Source: Andalucia godoyi
Lineage: Eukaryota; Discoba; Jakobea; Jakobida; Andaluciidae
Length of the DNA stretch: 64,000 nt
NCBI GenBank assembly: GCA_009859145.1
Contig: VRVR01000062.1
Span: 62,001-126,000, forward strand
Direction: 5' to 3'
Shown: one piece after another, positions 1-10,084 of the stretch
Position numbering within the stretch: the first letter of the stretch is position 1
How the letters are laid out: every line of letters starts with the position of its first letter
The notes under the pieces: model-generated
The model's input: only the letters and a program-made list of their open reading frames with translations
The model's database searches: none
Told to the model about the DNA's origin: nothing
Made by a program: the position numbers and the translations under genes

Positions 1-1257
1 CAGCACCGCGACACATGCGGACGACAAGATCGTTGACGCTTTGCTGTTGTCGTTCATGAAATCTTCGACAGACATCGCGTGAAACGTCGCATTGTGCACG
101 TTATTGTTTTTTGCATTTTCTCGAGCACAGTCCACCAATACGCGGTCTAGCTCGACAGAATGGCAGACGAGCTGATGTTTTGCAAGCCACAAGCCAACAA
201 TTCCAATGCCTCCGTACAAATCCAAGACACAGCCCCTGTATCCCTGTTGGTCGTACTGCTCAAGAACGGCGTCCACAATGTCGCGATAGATGGTTTCAGC
301 AAGTTCCGGAAGCACCTGAACAAAGGATGATTTTGAGTACGTTATGTGAAGCGTGTCTGAAGCTGACGGAGTCCCAAGCAATACCTCCCACGTCCCTCTT
401 GCGTGCTGCAGAGACGATGGATCGTGATTTGCACGATGAACAGTGACCTCACATCCCGGAAGTTCAGTCGAAACACGTTGCTGCAAGCGACTCCACACGT
501 TCTCCAAGCCTTTCTGGCAGCGGACGGTAATGATGCAAGAGAGATTCTGCTTGGAATGGAGCGCAGAGAACAACAATACATCTCCAATTGTGTTCCTCTG
601 GTGATGGGTCGATTTGGAGGATGGTCGGCATGCCTCGATTGCGCTCCAATCGACCGCCGAAAATGCCTCGCGCAACACGCTGACAACACGACCGAAATCA
701 TCTCGACCCTCAAATATCGGACATTCTGTGACTTGTACGATTTCACGGTGCGCAGTCATCCGATCATTGGAAACTCGCGATGGCGATGGCGGCTGCGATG
801 GCACGTCGCTCTCCGTTGAAACATATCCAATTTGCACTTGCCGCGCATTGGCTGGATCCCTCGAAATCGAGAGACGGACTTTGGTTCTGTATGCAAACGG
901 CGCAGGGGCTGGAACAACATCGAAATCAGGGACGCTCATCCGCGCAATCCTTTCAAAGCTCTCTTCGATCCAGCGCTTTTTCGTCGCGACCTGCGACCCA
1001 TATTGTAAATGCTGCAGCTGGCAGCCTCCACACTTCCCATAGTGCAGGCACTGCGGAACAGTACGATCGGCAGCGGTGGTATGAAGAGCAGTCACCATGC
1101 CGTTCGAAAAGCGCTTCAGCGTCTTGCAAAGTACGTATGACACTTCCTCTTGTGGAACCACATTGCTGAGAAAGACGATTCCGTGTTCCGGACTTCGCAC
1201 CAGACCCCGACCAGAATACACCAGCTTTTCAACAACTCCACGAAAGGTCGCCGCCAT
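1..1257 (-). CDS. RlmD/RumA-type tRNA/rRNA uracil-C5 methyltransferase, 5' part (runs off left edge)
   Basis: SAM-dependent enzyme that puts a methyl on C5 of uridine in rRNA or tRNA. The first 419 codons are in the window; the catalytic C-terminus lies beyond base 1. Seen: an N-terminal TRAM-like beta domain (about residues 1-66), then C70-x5-C76-x2-C79 in the context CGGCQLQH, plus C179 in a TECPIF context. These four cysteines match the 4Fe-4S ligand set of E. coli RumA in spacing. The SAM motif DLYGGIG (346-352) is followed by VELD and the helix with EN near 380. Family knowledge: classical eukaryotic TRMT2 enzymes lack this cluster, so this is the bacterial/organellar type. No obvious transit peptide precedes the TRAM domain. 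It starts head-to-head with TRM112. The exact RNA target is not decided by the sequence. Confidence 0.88.
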   Translation of the reverse strand, partial: MAATFRGVVEKLVYSGRGLVRSPEHGIVFLSNVVPQEEVSYVLCKTLKRFSNGMVTALHTTAADRTVPQCLHYGKCGGCQLQHLQYGSQVATKKRWIEESFERIARMSVPDFDVVPAPAPFAYRTKVRLSISRDPANARQVQIGYVSTESDVPSQPPSPSRVSNDRMTAHREIVQVTECPIFEGRDDFGRVVSVLREAFSAVDWSAIEACRPSSKSTHHQRNTIGDVLLFSALHSKQNLSCIITVRCQKGLENVWSRLQQRVSTELPGCEVTVHRANHDPSSLQHARGTWEVLLGTPSASDTLHITYSKSSFVQVLPELAETIYRDIVDAVLEQYDQQGYRGCVLDLYGGIGIVGLWLAKHQLVCHSVELDRVLVDCARENAKNNNVHNATFHAMSVEDFMNDNSKASTILSSACVAVL

Positions 1258-1642
1258 AATGATGCTGCTTGGAATCCAACAACCTACACACTTTATACAT
1301 TTCCTCCGTCACCTCTGCAAGGAACGAGGTGAGAATAAAGGACGCTCCAAAACGAGGGAAAAAACAACAAACAGTACAACACAATAAGCCACTGTAGTCC
1401 GTACAGCCTAACCCAAAACTCAAAAAAGGTTCCGAACCGGGAATTGAGACTTGAGACTTAGGGACTCGCCGAAATTCGCTCGTCGGGAAGGCGGCTGCCG
1501 GACTTTCCTCTCTTCCTCCAGTCCGCCCCCAACGCTCCGGAATCCGAGAGAAATGCATACACTCGAGCGCCACTGCTTCTCGGAAGCTTTTTTCACTCGT
1601 TGCGGAAGAGCAAATTCACGAATTGCAAAAGCGGCTCATATT
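1258..1642. promoter_or_regulatory. Divergent intergenic region (methyltransferase / TRM112)
   Basis: 385 bp between two divergent starts, presumably containing both promoters. It includes an A-rich stretch (about 1335-1385). An in-frame extension of TRM112 runs back to 1451 but has no family similarity. No TATA box or RNA gene recognised. Confidence 0.45.
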
Positions 1643-2101
1643 ATGCGGTTGCTTGCACACAATTTGCTCGCGTGTGTGCGATGTGGAAACTATCCTCTTC
1701 TTGTGCAGGCCGATGAGATGGAGGAGATTGAAGTCGAGCCGTCTCCGGTCTTTCTCGAACGAATGCGCGACCGCATTGACATGAAGGCTCTTCAAATGGC
1801 ACTGGCGTCTCTTGAAATAGAAGTACCGTCGTTTGACAGCATTTCAGAATGGCCCATCGAGTTGCTCCATCACGTACTGCAAGAAATAGAAGTTGTGGAG
1901 GGGGCATTGAAGTGCGACCAGTGCGAAGTTGTGTATCCGATCAAGAACCGCATTCCGCACATGATTCTTCGAGGCACGGCCGATGGCGAGGGACTTGGTG
2001 TCTCTGCAGAGTCAAAGGAAAAGAAAAACTCACAAAGACAAGAGGACGATGATGACCAAGAGGACGATGACGACGAGAATGAGAATGTTGACATGGATTA
2101 A
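1643..2101 (+). CDS. TRM112: TRM112-like methyltransferase activator subunit
   Basis: Small zinc-binding partner that stabilises several SAM methyltransferases acting on tRNA, rRNA and the release factor eRF1 (Trm9, Trm11, Bud23 and Mtq2 in yeast). The 152-residue product has the family layout: an N-terminal MRLLAHNLLAC with C11-x2-C14, a central helical insert, and the C-terminal zinc half ALKCDQCEVVYPI followed by RIPHMIL. After residue about 115 there is an acidic, low-complexity tail of Asp/Glu runs not typical of the family. The AUG at 1643 is chosen because it puts the canonical N-terminus first; the frame is open further upstream but has no family similarity there. Tail-to-tail with the SAPS gene at 56 bp. 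Confidence 0.9.
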   Translation: MRLLAHNLLACVRCGNYPLLVQADEMEEIEVEPSPVFLERMRDRIDMKALQMALASLEIEVPSFDSISEWPIELLHHVLQEIEVVEGALKCDQCEVVYPIKNRIPHMILRGTADGEGLGVSAESKEKKNSQRQEDDDDQEDDDDENENVDMD

Positions 2102-2157
2102 AACCAACATGGTTTATTATGCTAGTAAAATACGCTGAAACAAGGAAATCTCAAATT

Positions 2158-3996
2158 TTATTGGAATTGTGCTTCGTCAAAGTTTGCCCAATCTTGCTCT
2201 TGGACGGGCGCAGGAACTGTGTGGTTCGCCAAACCATCGCCTTCATCGGATGAATCCGAGTCCGAGTCATACTCAAATCCATCCGAACGACTCTTATCCG
2301 ATACGGGCCTCACAGAAGCCACAGCAGGCACATTTCCTGTCCGGAAAACATTCTGGTTGCGGTTACCAACCGGCGGGCTTCGCAGCGCGAGTTCCCCATC
2401 ATCCATCTGGTACGATCTAACTTCCTCCTCGTCATCATCTTGGTCGTCATCATCGATGTCCATCTGACTAACTCCAAGACCGTGCACATACGACATCACA
2501 TTACCCGTATCGCTGAGTTTTCCGCTCAAGACTGACGAGTTTAGGCTACCACCACTCGCAGAACCAGAAATCGACGACGCTAGACCCGTGTTCCCGACAT
2601 TGCCGAATGCCGGCTTCGGCCCGCCAATCGTCCGTTCTTGAAGAGCATTCTGCTCATTAAGCTTCGTATCGACGAAAACCTTGAATGCCGGAACCCGTTC
2701 AAACAACGTGGGCGTCCATTGCGAATGTGCAATTTCGTTCAGCATGATCGTCATATGGCCCGTGTTACCTTGACCACTATTTGGCTGGTACGATGCCATA
2801 AGTTGCTCCACAAAACCGGCTCTCACAAGGATGTCTTCCTTAATATCGTCGTCAGCAGAGATCAAGACTTCGTGAAGCAATTTTGTTGCAAGATTGTGAA
2901 GCAACGAAGCCTTTTCAAATTGGAAGAACAGTTTGACAAGCACAGCGCGGATGCACTGAGACCAGGACATCACTGCCTGTGGACTCCTGATAATGATAAG
3001 AGTGATGAATTCGATCGTTTTCAGACGGAACCGACCAACATTCTTTTCGTTTTCTTCGTTCAGAACGCCAAAGAACTCCCCAGATTTTGCATGGATCTTT
3101 TGCAGCTGTTCCTGGGACGAGCAAGCAGACAATGCGGTCAGGATATGAAGATAGAGATCTGTGCCTTTCCGAGCAAATGCCAGCTCCAACAATCGATCCA
3201 CATCAAATTGATTGATTAGATCGGTTGCAGCTGCAAAATTTTGCACAACAGCGGACAAAACGTGAGCTGCACAAAAATGAGAATCGTCGTCGGTCTCCGC
3301 CCGGAGTCCAAACGAATCGATCAGTTTGCGAACAACTCCAAACTCCGTCCACCACCGCATATGTTCATTCGCAGCGACTGACGGATCCGCTCCTTCTTGT
3401 TGATCTTGGCTGTCGCCCTGCATGGAGTAGGAAACCTGGAGAAGGCGAACGAGTAAATCGGCAAATCCAGATGCTCCGATGTGAGCAATCAGTCTGTCTA
3501 CGACGTGTCCGTTGTCCGCTTGCACTTGAGCAAGAACGTCTTGCGGCGCACGAGTCAGGAACACCGCAAGAACACGGGCAAAATTGTCTGCGATATGAGG
3601 GGCAAGCGGAGTGTCCGAGGAGGATTCCAAGATTTTGAACGACCGCGGCAGCATCGGGAGCGTCTTTGCCAGCACAGCTTCAACCTCGCAGCAGAGAATC
3701 TCCGCAGCAAGGTGCGGGTATTTTCTGTTTACCTTTTCTCTACGCTCATCATCATTTGCATTTGCATCAGTACCAGCAGCATCGGCACTGTCGATCGCGG
3801 GATCAATGGCAAGCATCAGATCAAGGAGCTTTGCAATGTTCTCATCCAGAGTCAAAAAGTTGAGAAGCTTTAGATTCTGCGTTTTGACCTCCTGAATCAG
3901 CTCCTCTTCATCAAGAAGCTGCTCAAGAGTCACGCGAGGATTCTGCAGAAGAGTGTCAATTCGACTCGTGTGTGCAAGAAACGATCTCCAAAACAT
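2158..3996 (-). CDS. SAPS-domain regulatory subunit of PP6/Sit4 phosphatase
   Basis: Predicted scaffold that binds the PP6 (Sit4-type) catalytic subunit and targets it to cell-cycle, trafficking or DNA-repair substrates. The 612-residue protein opens with MFWRSFLAHTSRIDTLLQ and a DEEELIQEVKTQN helix, the hallmark start of SAPS proteins, then an alpha-helical repeat body to about residue 430. The C-terminal third is low complexity: a Ser/Gly stretch, an acidic DIDDDDQDDDEEE block and a DSDSDSSDEGD cluster resembling CK2 sites. Length is in the usual range (roughly 600-1000). Starts at a clear AUG; divergent from RPB11. Confidence 0.88.
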   Translation of the reverse strand: MFWRSFLAHTSRIDTLLQNPRVTLEQLLDEEELIQEVKTQNLKLLNFLTLDENIAKLLDLMLAIDPAIDSADAAGTDANANDDERREKVNRKYPHLAAEILCCEVEAVLAKTLPMLPRSFKILESSSDTPLAPHIADNFARVLAVFLTRAPQDVLAQVQADNGHVVDRLIAHIGASGFADLLVRLLQVSYSMQGDSQDQQEGADPSVAANEHMRWWTEFGVVRKLIDSFGLRAETDDDSHFCAAHVLSAVVQNFAAATDLINQFDVDRLLELAFARKGTDLYLHILTALSACSSQEQLQKIHAKSGEFFGVLNEENEKNVGRFRLKTIEFITLIIIRSPQAVMSWSQCIRAVLVKLFFQFEKASLLHNLATKLLHEVLISADDDIKEDILVRAGFVEQLMASYQPNSGQGNTGHMTIMLNEIAHSQWTPTLFERVPAFKVFVDTKLNEQNALQERTIGGPKPAFGNVGNTGLASSISGSASGGSLNSSVLSGKLSDTGNVMSYVHGLGVSQMDIDDDDQDDDEEEVRSYQMDDGELALRSPPVGNRNQNVFRTGNVPAVASVRPVSDKSRSDGFEYDSDSDSSDEGDGLANHTVPAPVQEQDWANFDEAQFQ

Positions 3997-4687
3997 TCTT
4001 ACTAGATCAAAGAAATTTGGATGACGACAACGACGAAAAACAGCAACGAAAACAGCAACAACAGCTTGTTGCTAATGAGAAATATGAAAACGGTCTAGAA
4101 CTCTCGCTCTTTTCGCAGTCTGTACCAACACACCCGATCACCACTCTCCCCGAACAGGAAAAAAAAACCGTCTATCAGGATGAAAAAGTAGAAAAAAGTG
4201 GAAGAAGGTGAGCCAAGGACAGAAAAGCGAAAAAAAAAAAAAAAGGCGAAATGAACAGGATGTCCAAGAGAAAGCTGCCTAATGAAAGAGATGGGTTGGG
4301 GGGGAAACCAGAAAACCCAGCATTGCAGAGCGTGGTGTGTGTGAATCACGGACACATTCGGAGATGATGGGGGTGGGGCGGAGGGTGAGGGCAGCAGACC
4401 CATGAGCCTAATGACTTTTTGTTGCTTTTGTTTTCGCAATGACTGAAGCTGACACGCCCTGATTTTTTTTTTTCCTCCGTCGCATGCATCACGTGATACT
4501 GCGTGTTTTCCGCCTGTTGGAGGGTTTATATTTTTGTCGTTCCTTTACGAATTTCTCTTATTTTTTGTTTTCACTTATTATTTATTGGGCACGAGGCTTC
4601 AGGCGGGTGTTGTTGTTGTTGTAGTAGTAGAAGTAGCAGCTGTTATTTTCCTTTCTCTCCTGCTTTCTCCCCTCGGTCCTTGCAAAA
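3997..4687. promoter_or_regulatory. Divergent intergenic region (SAPS / RPB11)
   Basis: 691 bp between divergent starts. Contains a 16-nt A run (about 4230), G and T homopolymers, and a TTG/TAG trinucleotide tract (about 4607-4640) just upstream of RPB11. No gene or RNA recognised. Confidence 0.45.
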
Positions 4688-5068
4688 ATGACGAACCGCC
4701 CTGATCCCGCGATTATGCTGCTTGATCTCCCGGACGAGATCAAGCTAGAATACAGAGAAGAAAAGGGTATCCGCAATGCAGCTGCGATCAAGATTATCAA
4801 GGAGGACCACACATTTGCGCACTTGATTCGGTGCGCGCTTTTGCAGGATATGGACGTCATTTTTGCTGGATATCGTGTTCCACATCCCTTGGAATACGTC
4901 ATTGAAATCAATGTCAGAACAACAGACAGGACAAACCCTCGAGATGCGTTTCTGAAGGCGCTCGATAAGGTTCAGAGGGATGTGACGAATTTGGCGCAGA
5001 ACTTTGACGAAGAAGTCACGAGACGAAGCAGCTCATTTTCGTTGCTCGGAACAAGACAGTTCATGTGA
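4688..5068 (+). CDS. RPB11: RNA polymerase II subunit RPB11
   Basis: Core assembly subunit of RNA polymerase II; pairs with RPB3 as the eukaryotic counterpart of the bacterial alpha dimer. The 126-residue protein shows the RpoL-like signature: KIIKEDHTFAHLIRCALL near residues 38-55, FAGYRVPHPLEY around 60-71, then the amphipathic helix with DAFLKALDKVQ. The usual Gly-Asn of the HT-x-GN motif is Ala-His here, a mild divergence. The C-terminal tail after residue 112 (RRSSSFSLL) is an extension. Size is normal (yeast 120, human 117). Confidence 0.93.
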   Translation: MTNRPDPAIMLLDLPDEIKLEYREEKGIRNAAAIKIIKEDHTFAHLIRCALLQDMDVIFAGYRVPHPLEYVIEINVRTTDRTNPRDAFLKALDKVQRDVTNLAQNFDEEVTRRSSSFSLLGTRQFM

Positions 5069-5311
5069 CGAGTCCCTGATTGTAGATTCCCTGTCAATAT
5101 TCACACACCACAGAGAAGCGTATGTATCATATTAAAGAAAAAAATAAAATAAAAAATGAAAAAAAATATAATAAAATGAGAGGGTTTTCGAGGATTCGAA
5201 GAAGAAGAAATTATGTGGTGTGTGTATTAGATACGTGTGTATGCTGTGAAGCGAGGAGCAGGAGGAAGAAAAAGAAGAAGAAGCAACTGAACTAGGACAG
5301 CTATGCATGAC

Positions 5312-7645
5312 TCACAGTCGAAACACTTCAAACAAGGCAACGGCAGACTCGTGATCGCCCGTCGCAATGCATATGTATGCCTCATTCAACAGTGCGGCAG
5401 GAAACCCCGGAACAAACTCAAGGGCGCGGGAGTTTGCTTCCCTCGCCTTGTCGAACATCCCTTGGAGCATCAGACAGGAAGAGAGATTCACGTACAGAGC
5501 AGCACGAGCGCGAAAGAACGCATCCGCCTTGGACTGCTGAAGTGTCTGGACAGGCGCTCCTTGCACCTGGGCTTTCGAAAGGGCCACCGTGGACATCAAC
5601 AGCGGTTCCAGCGAACGAGGGGAAAGGAACCTCAGAGCTTCTTCTGGTCTATCCAAACGGCATAAGCACTCCGCAGCGTACAAAGAAACAAACACACGCC
5701 CTTCCAATGTGCCGTCAGGAAGCTCCAAACAAAGCGAAGCGTATCGCAGAGCTGCATAGAAGTCGTTGAGCAACATGGAGCAGTATGTGAGTTCAAGAAG
5801 AACGTGGAACCGTAAAAGCCCTCGTGGCTTCAGCGCGAGCGCAGTGTGCAAATACACTCGAGCCTGCAAAATCGACATCCCCAAATCGGACCCTTCTTGA
5901 AAGCTGACCCCCGAAACATTCTGATACGTGTACAGCTGCAAAGCCACAAAGCCGACATCGGTGCCATTACCAGACGCCGTAGCCGAAAATTGCTTTGACG
6001 TCGGTGACGACGGACACAAATGCACAACAACCGGTTCGTAAAGGCCCTTTCGAACCATGAATTGCACCACTTGATGTCGCAGACAGCAAAGTTCAGACAT
6101 GCGGAGAAAAAGGGACGGGGAATGATCAAATTCATTCGCCGCCGATTTGAAACATCGAAATGCGGTCTCAATCATCTCCAACCGTTGTGAAAACGCGCTG
6201 AACAGCGGGGACGAAGAAATGCTAGAAGCATTACTTGCGGTCGAATTCGCGGCGGATGCTGCCGCAACGGACGCATTCGAATTCGACGACGAGGCCGATG
6301 ACGACAAGGTTGCCGCAAGAGTAGAAGGAGATGGGGAGGCTTGTGAAGCGTTCGCAGCACGAACAAGCTTGTTGGTGGACGAAGTGTATGCAGAAGAGAT
6401 CTCGGACAACGACGTTGCACGAAGTTGCATCAGATACGAGATTCCCAAGTTGTACAGAATCTCGCAGCTTCTGTCAGCAAGCATGCCTGTTCTCAAAATG
6501 GGTTTCACAGCATACGATACCGTACCGGCCATCTGCAGATGCATCAGTGCAAGGCTGGGTTTTCCCATCGAAGCATAAACCAATGCAATGTTGTTGAGCA
6601 CGCTGGGCAGCAAACCGATCATTTCATCGTCTGAAGAACTGGCAGATGGAACAGCAGCGGCGGCGGACGAGGAGGAAGAGGAAGAGGAAGAGGAAGAAGA
6701 GACGGAGGGATATCCGATATTCCCGAACAGCTTTTGCACTGCCGTGTAGCGAGACGGAACAGAGATGGAGCCTGCATTTCCAGGAGGTGAGATATTCGTG
6801 CTGCCAACACTCAATCCAGGTTTCCGGAGTCCTTGCAAGACAACCTGGCATTGTTGAAGGATTGACAAGCAGTTTCCCAGATTCCCCGTTTCCCAGAATA
6901 AGCGCGCTCGGACAAGAGCCCAAAGCACCCACTCGACAGAGAACTGTGGGGCCTGGTTCGGATCCAGTTTCTCTTCCCCTGACTTCTCGGCCAGCGCCGG
7001 TGCGTTAGCGTCAGAAAAGGCGAGTGCTCGCATAGAATCGGCAGCCAAAGTCATTGACATCATTTCCATCAATTTCATAACTGCTTGAGGAGTGAGAGAC
7101 GAGCCGACGAAAGCGTTCGACACTGAGCCCGTAACGCCGTTTGCGACGGTGTTTGCCAGCGTCCCGATAGACGCAATAGCAGAACGTGAGAGCGCAATCA
7201 GCTTTGGTAAAGCACCAATGTCCCGGATTTGAACAGCAAGGTACAGACACAACATCACCGTGGGCAGATGAAGATCTTCTTTCGGGAGTTCCAACAAAGG
7301 TGCGCACAACACAAGTGCTTCCCTATACCTGTGTCTCTGTGTCAGATACAGTGCGTGCATATACATACCAGAATAGGAAAGCGCCTGTCGATGAATGGCC
7401 CCACCAAGGTGATTCGACAAGTCCGAGGTCGCTTCTTGGAAACCAGCCTGCTGTTTTCTTGCTCGCAGCAGCAACATTCTCGCAGTCCGTGCATTCAACT
7501 CCGATGCAAACGATTTCCCACACTTGTCGCGAACTCTATCGAGTTGCAAAAGACACTCGTCGTAATCGCCTCTCTCAAATGTGTCGCGCGCACGCTTGAT
7601 GAAAAGCTCCAGTTTTTCCCTTGTCACGCTCCCGCTGTTCGCCAT
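5312..7645 (-). CDS. CNOT10-like TPR protein of the CCR4-NOT complex
   Basis: Probable TPR scaffold of the CCR4-NOT deadenylase, which shortens mRNA poly(A) tails in the cytoplasm; CNOT10 pairs with CNOT11. The 777-residue protein carries CNOT10-like blocks in order: the N-terminal GDYDECLLQL helix pair, NNIALVYASMGKPSLALMHL (about 351-370), CEILYNLGISYL (about 395), AFRCFKSAANEFDHSPSLFLRM and a C-terminal TPR pair ending near the stop. Poly-Ser/Ala (about 315-335) and Ser/Ala/Asn tracts interrupt the helical repeats. The AUG at 7645 (MANSGSV) is used; the frame continues 9 codons upstream without another AUG. Another TPR protein is possible but fits less well. Confidence 0.75.
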   Translation of the reverse strand: MANSGSVTREKLELFIKRARDTFERGDYDECLLQLDRVRDKCGKSFASELNARTARMLLLRARKQQAGFQEATSDLSNHLGGAIHRQALSYSGMYMHALYLTQRHRYREALVLCAPLLELPKEDLHLPTVMLCLYLAVQIRDIGALPKLIALSRSAIASIGTLANTVANGVTGSVSNAFVGSSLTPQAVMKLMEMMSMTLAADSMRALAFSDANAPALAEKSGEEKLDPNQAPQFSVEWVLWALVRARLFWETGNLGNCLSILQQCQVVLQGLRKPGLSVGSTNISPPGNAGSISVPSRYTAVQKLFGNIGYPSVSSSSSSSSSSSSAAAAVPSASSSDDEMIGLLPSVLNNIALVYASMGKPSLALMHLQMAGTVSYAVKPILRTGMLADRSCEILYNLGISYLMQLRATSLSEISSAYTSSTNKLVRAANASQASPSPSTLAATLSSSASSSNSNASVAAASAANSTASNASSISSSPLFSAFSQRLEMIETAFRCFKSAANEFDHSPSLFLRMSELCCLRHQVVQFMVRKGLYEPVVVHLCPSSPTSKQFSATASGNGTDVGFVALQLYTYQNVSGVSFQEGSDLGMSILQARVYLHTALALKPRGLLRFHVLLELTYCSMLLNDFYAALRYASLCLELPDGTLEGRVFVSLYAAECLCRLDRPEEALRFLSPRSLEPLLMSTVALSKAQVQGAPVQTLQQSKADAFFRARAALYVNLSSCLMLQGMFDKAREANSRALEFVPGFPAALLNEAYICIATGDHESAVALFEVFRL

Positions 7646-8737
7646 GTTAACTTCTCTTCCACCAAACAACAACTACCAAACAAGAAGAATAGGAAAAACA
7701 AGCCTCTTTGGAGTCCCCGTCGACAATCGACACCAGCCGAGAACAGTGAAGGCTGTCAAACAACGAGGACGGAAAGGACAGCGAGGTCGTCGGTAGGCGG
7801 CGTCGTGAGGCTGAGGCCTTGCGAAGAAAGGGCGATCCCTAACACTTGCGCCAGCATCACGTGATGCAACTGTAAATAATAATAAAAAATATAGAGTCTG
7901 CTGCAGATACGCCTACATTGTATACTAACCACGGAGAATCATCGCTGATCACCCATAATCAATGTTGCAACCCAGCAACATGCATAATGCAACGCGGCGG
8001 CGTGTTTATATAGGGATTTCATGATCAAAATGGGGCGAAACGAATCGGGCATCGTGTGACGGAGTTGCTTAAGATAACAGACGCATGCGCACGGGCGCGT
8101 GGCAGTGTTTTTGTTTACGTGCGCTTTAGATTGCTTCATCATATCGCAATAAGTCGAAACGGTAGAAGAAACAGCCGACCGCTCGTCAAAACATGAATCA
8201 TTATTGATCATCGGTTACGCTGTCACCGGAGACAGATCCAAGCCCAAATGTTTTTATTTTAATTTGGGGCCTTCTTGTTCTCTGACCTGAAAGCGCATTC
8301 CGAACGCAAATCGACGACACCTTCATGATTGGATAATCATCAGCTTGCTCAGAAAGTAGCGACGAGAGGGGAATCAACGGGCTTCTTGGTTCTAGGCTGA
8401 GTTTGTTGGGAAGATCCCCCTTTGGAGCCATGAAATGTTTTATCTCGGATGCGATGCTACTCGAGGGATCGGTTATGAAAAACCGAGCAAACAAACGGAA
8501 CATAAAGTGAAGACCGAAGAAATTCTGGACTTGACTACGGTAGAAAAATCGTATTGTTTTCATGTTCAATGTTGATACACAAAGCAGTCAACCGTCAAAA
8601 CCACGAATTCTGGTTTTTTGGTTTCTTTGTTTCTTCATTTTTTCCTTCTTCGCTGGTTTTTCCATCCTGATTGGACGCGGACTTCATTGCGTGATTTGGG
8701 CATTTGGGATATAGAAACAAGGGGAGTAGTTCTGTCG
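7646..8737. other. Gene-poor divergent region with one repeat copy
   Basis: About 1.1 kb between divergent genes. Holds a CG-rich patch near 8087-8102, a short inverted repeat GTTGC..GCAAC near 7969-7980, a TATA-like GTTTATATAGGG near 8004, and repeat copy A (8174-8293). The longest frame here (8201-8569, minus) is open through the repeat but resembles no protein family. Confidence 0.5.
8174..8293. repeat. Dispersed repeat, copy A
   Basis: Bases 8174-8270 align with 12702-12806 at roughly nine of ten positions by eye, with a 3-nt and a few 1-nt indels. The next block, CTTCTTGTTCTCTGAC (8271-8286), recurs at 12985-13000 in the other locus, 180 bp further on. Inside is a perfect 5-bp hairpin, CTGTC-N6-GACAG (about 8220-8235). 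Copy B lies immediately before a transposase fossil, so this is probably a solo end or internally deleted copy of the same element. Confidence 0.75.
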
Positions 8738-10084
8738 ATGGTTTACACATACATTCCGCGGTCGATGCCGGATGGGTCGAATGCATGGAACCATGCACAG
8801 TTTGTCCCCGAGAATCGCCGTGAGATGCTGCGACCTTCGAAATATGCGATCCACGAACACTTGAACGAGGCAGACAACCTGCGCAAGTCGTCTCTTGTTG
8901 GAATCCAGTCGTTTGAAAAGGCAATTCTTGGCCATGCGATGTCCAAGAACCAGACAAGCTTGGCGTCTTCCGTTCGATCGCGGTCTGCTGGAAAGTTGTT
9001 CACGAGGGCCAAATCGAGGACTCCCGGATCGCCAGCACTGTCATTAACTCGTTCGGCGATCCGTAGTGTGTTTCCCGGCCAGCTTGCGTCCGGAAACAAT
9101 CCAGAGTTTCAAGATACTCAAGACCAAATGCTCGCGAACCCACAGGGCGAAATGCTGCAGAATATCAAGAGGTCACGTATGGTTCAACGAATGGAGTCGG
9201 GAGTGGATGATTCCGGATTGGGCCTTGCACACGAGTTTGGGGAGCAAGAGCATGCTGTGGAGCGTGAATCGCGGCCGGAAAATTTCGAAAACGGCAACAA
9301 TGGATCGCATTACTCTCCGCGACAGCTGTCGAGGCAGCTGCTGTTGTCGGAATCGCAGAGACTGAAGAGTGCGCCGTCTCGTGTGCTAGCGAGCGTAACC
9401 AGTCCGTACAGGAAAGTTCTCGTCCAGGGCTCTGTGGATTTCTATTCAAGACCCGACTTGGACATGGTGGCTGCTGACCGGGTTGCGATGCGCATTGCGG
9501 AAGAGGAAGCAGAGGAAGGCATGAAAATGCAGTACATCCAAGAGAAGAGGTACGAGGACATGCAGAGACTGGAGTCCAGGAAGGCCTGGAGGATAAAGAT
9601 GCAGCGGAAAGCATGGGGTCTTTCTGCTGTTGGTTCTGGTTCTGGTTCTGGTTCCGGACTGTGTCCTTCGGACTCGGCCGCTGACGAAGACCAGGATGGC
9701 CCCGCGACCCGAGAGGAAATCGACGAATTCATTGGCACGCAAGAAGCGCGAGCAGAGGAAAGCGCCTTCGGTCCCGAAGCATACCGAAGGTTCTCACAGC
9801 AAGTTCTGCGGGAAGGTGAACTGCTTCGAATGAACGAGCGGAGAGAGCGCCGGGAACAACTTGAGATGTATTGCGGGACTATGTATGTGAGGAACAAATT
9901 CCGGGAAGAACAGGACATGCTGCATACGCAAGCCATGAAAACAGAGCTGGCAGTCCGAGCAGTGGTTCCAGAAGATGCGGATGCGCTTCGAGAACTTGAA
10001 AAAATGGACAGCAGCATCTATTCCAAGATCAAGCAAGAGAGGAAGCACAGAGAAGCGCACCCCGCACCTCGCAAATTCAAATAG
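8738..10084 (+). CDS. Unrecognised 448-residue charged protein
   Basis: No family recognised. Start chosen at the AUG at 8738 (MVYTYIPRS); the frame extends to 8618 through a T-rich leader. The N-terminal third is rich in Ser/Arg with several SRSR/SRTP-like sites. Residues about 240-310 form a highly charged, probably coiled-coil segment (EEEAEEGMK.., YEDMQRLES..). A (Gly-Ser)n run near 300 encoded by repeated GGTTCT leads into a helical C-terminal half with many Arg/Glu, ending with a basic tail (KIKQERKHREAHPAPRKFK). The layout suggests a cytoskeletal or ciliary structural protein, but that is only a guess. Convergent with the next gene (143 bp). Confidence 0.7.
   Translation: MVYTYIPRSMPDGSNAWNHAQFVPENRREMLRPSKYAIHEHLNEADNLRKSSLVGIQSFEKAILGHAMSKNQTSLASSVRSRSAGKLFTRAKSRTPGSPALSLTRSAIRSVFPGQLASGNNPEFQDTQDQMLANPQGEMLQNIKRSRMVQRMESGVDDSGLGLAHEFGEQEHAVERESRPENFENGNNGSHYSPRQLSRQLLLSESQRLKSAPSRVLASVTSPYRKVLVQGSVDFYSRPDLDMVAADRVAMRIAEEEAEEGMKMQYIQEKRYEDMQRLESRKAWRIKMQRKAWGLSAVGSGSGSGSGLCPSDSAADEDQDGPATREEIDEFIGTQEARAEESAFGPEAYRRFSQQVLREGELLRMNERRERREQLEMYCGTMYVRNKFREEQDMLHTQAMKTELAVRAVVPEDADALRELEKMDSSIYSKIKQERKHREAHPAPRKFK

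Noticed and set aside
7229-7864. 211-codon plus frame antisense to the CNOT10-like gene start
   Set aside because: Opposite strand encodes coherent TPR helices; this frame has no family features.
8174-8270. Repeat copies considered as C/D-box snoRNA or snRNA
   Set aside because: A GATGATC sequence and a small hairpin are present on the minus strand, but no paired C/D boxes, guide arrangement or family match; a transposon-derived repeat explains them better.
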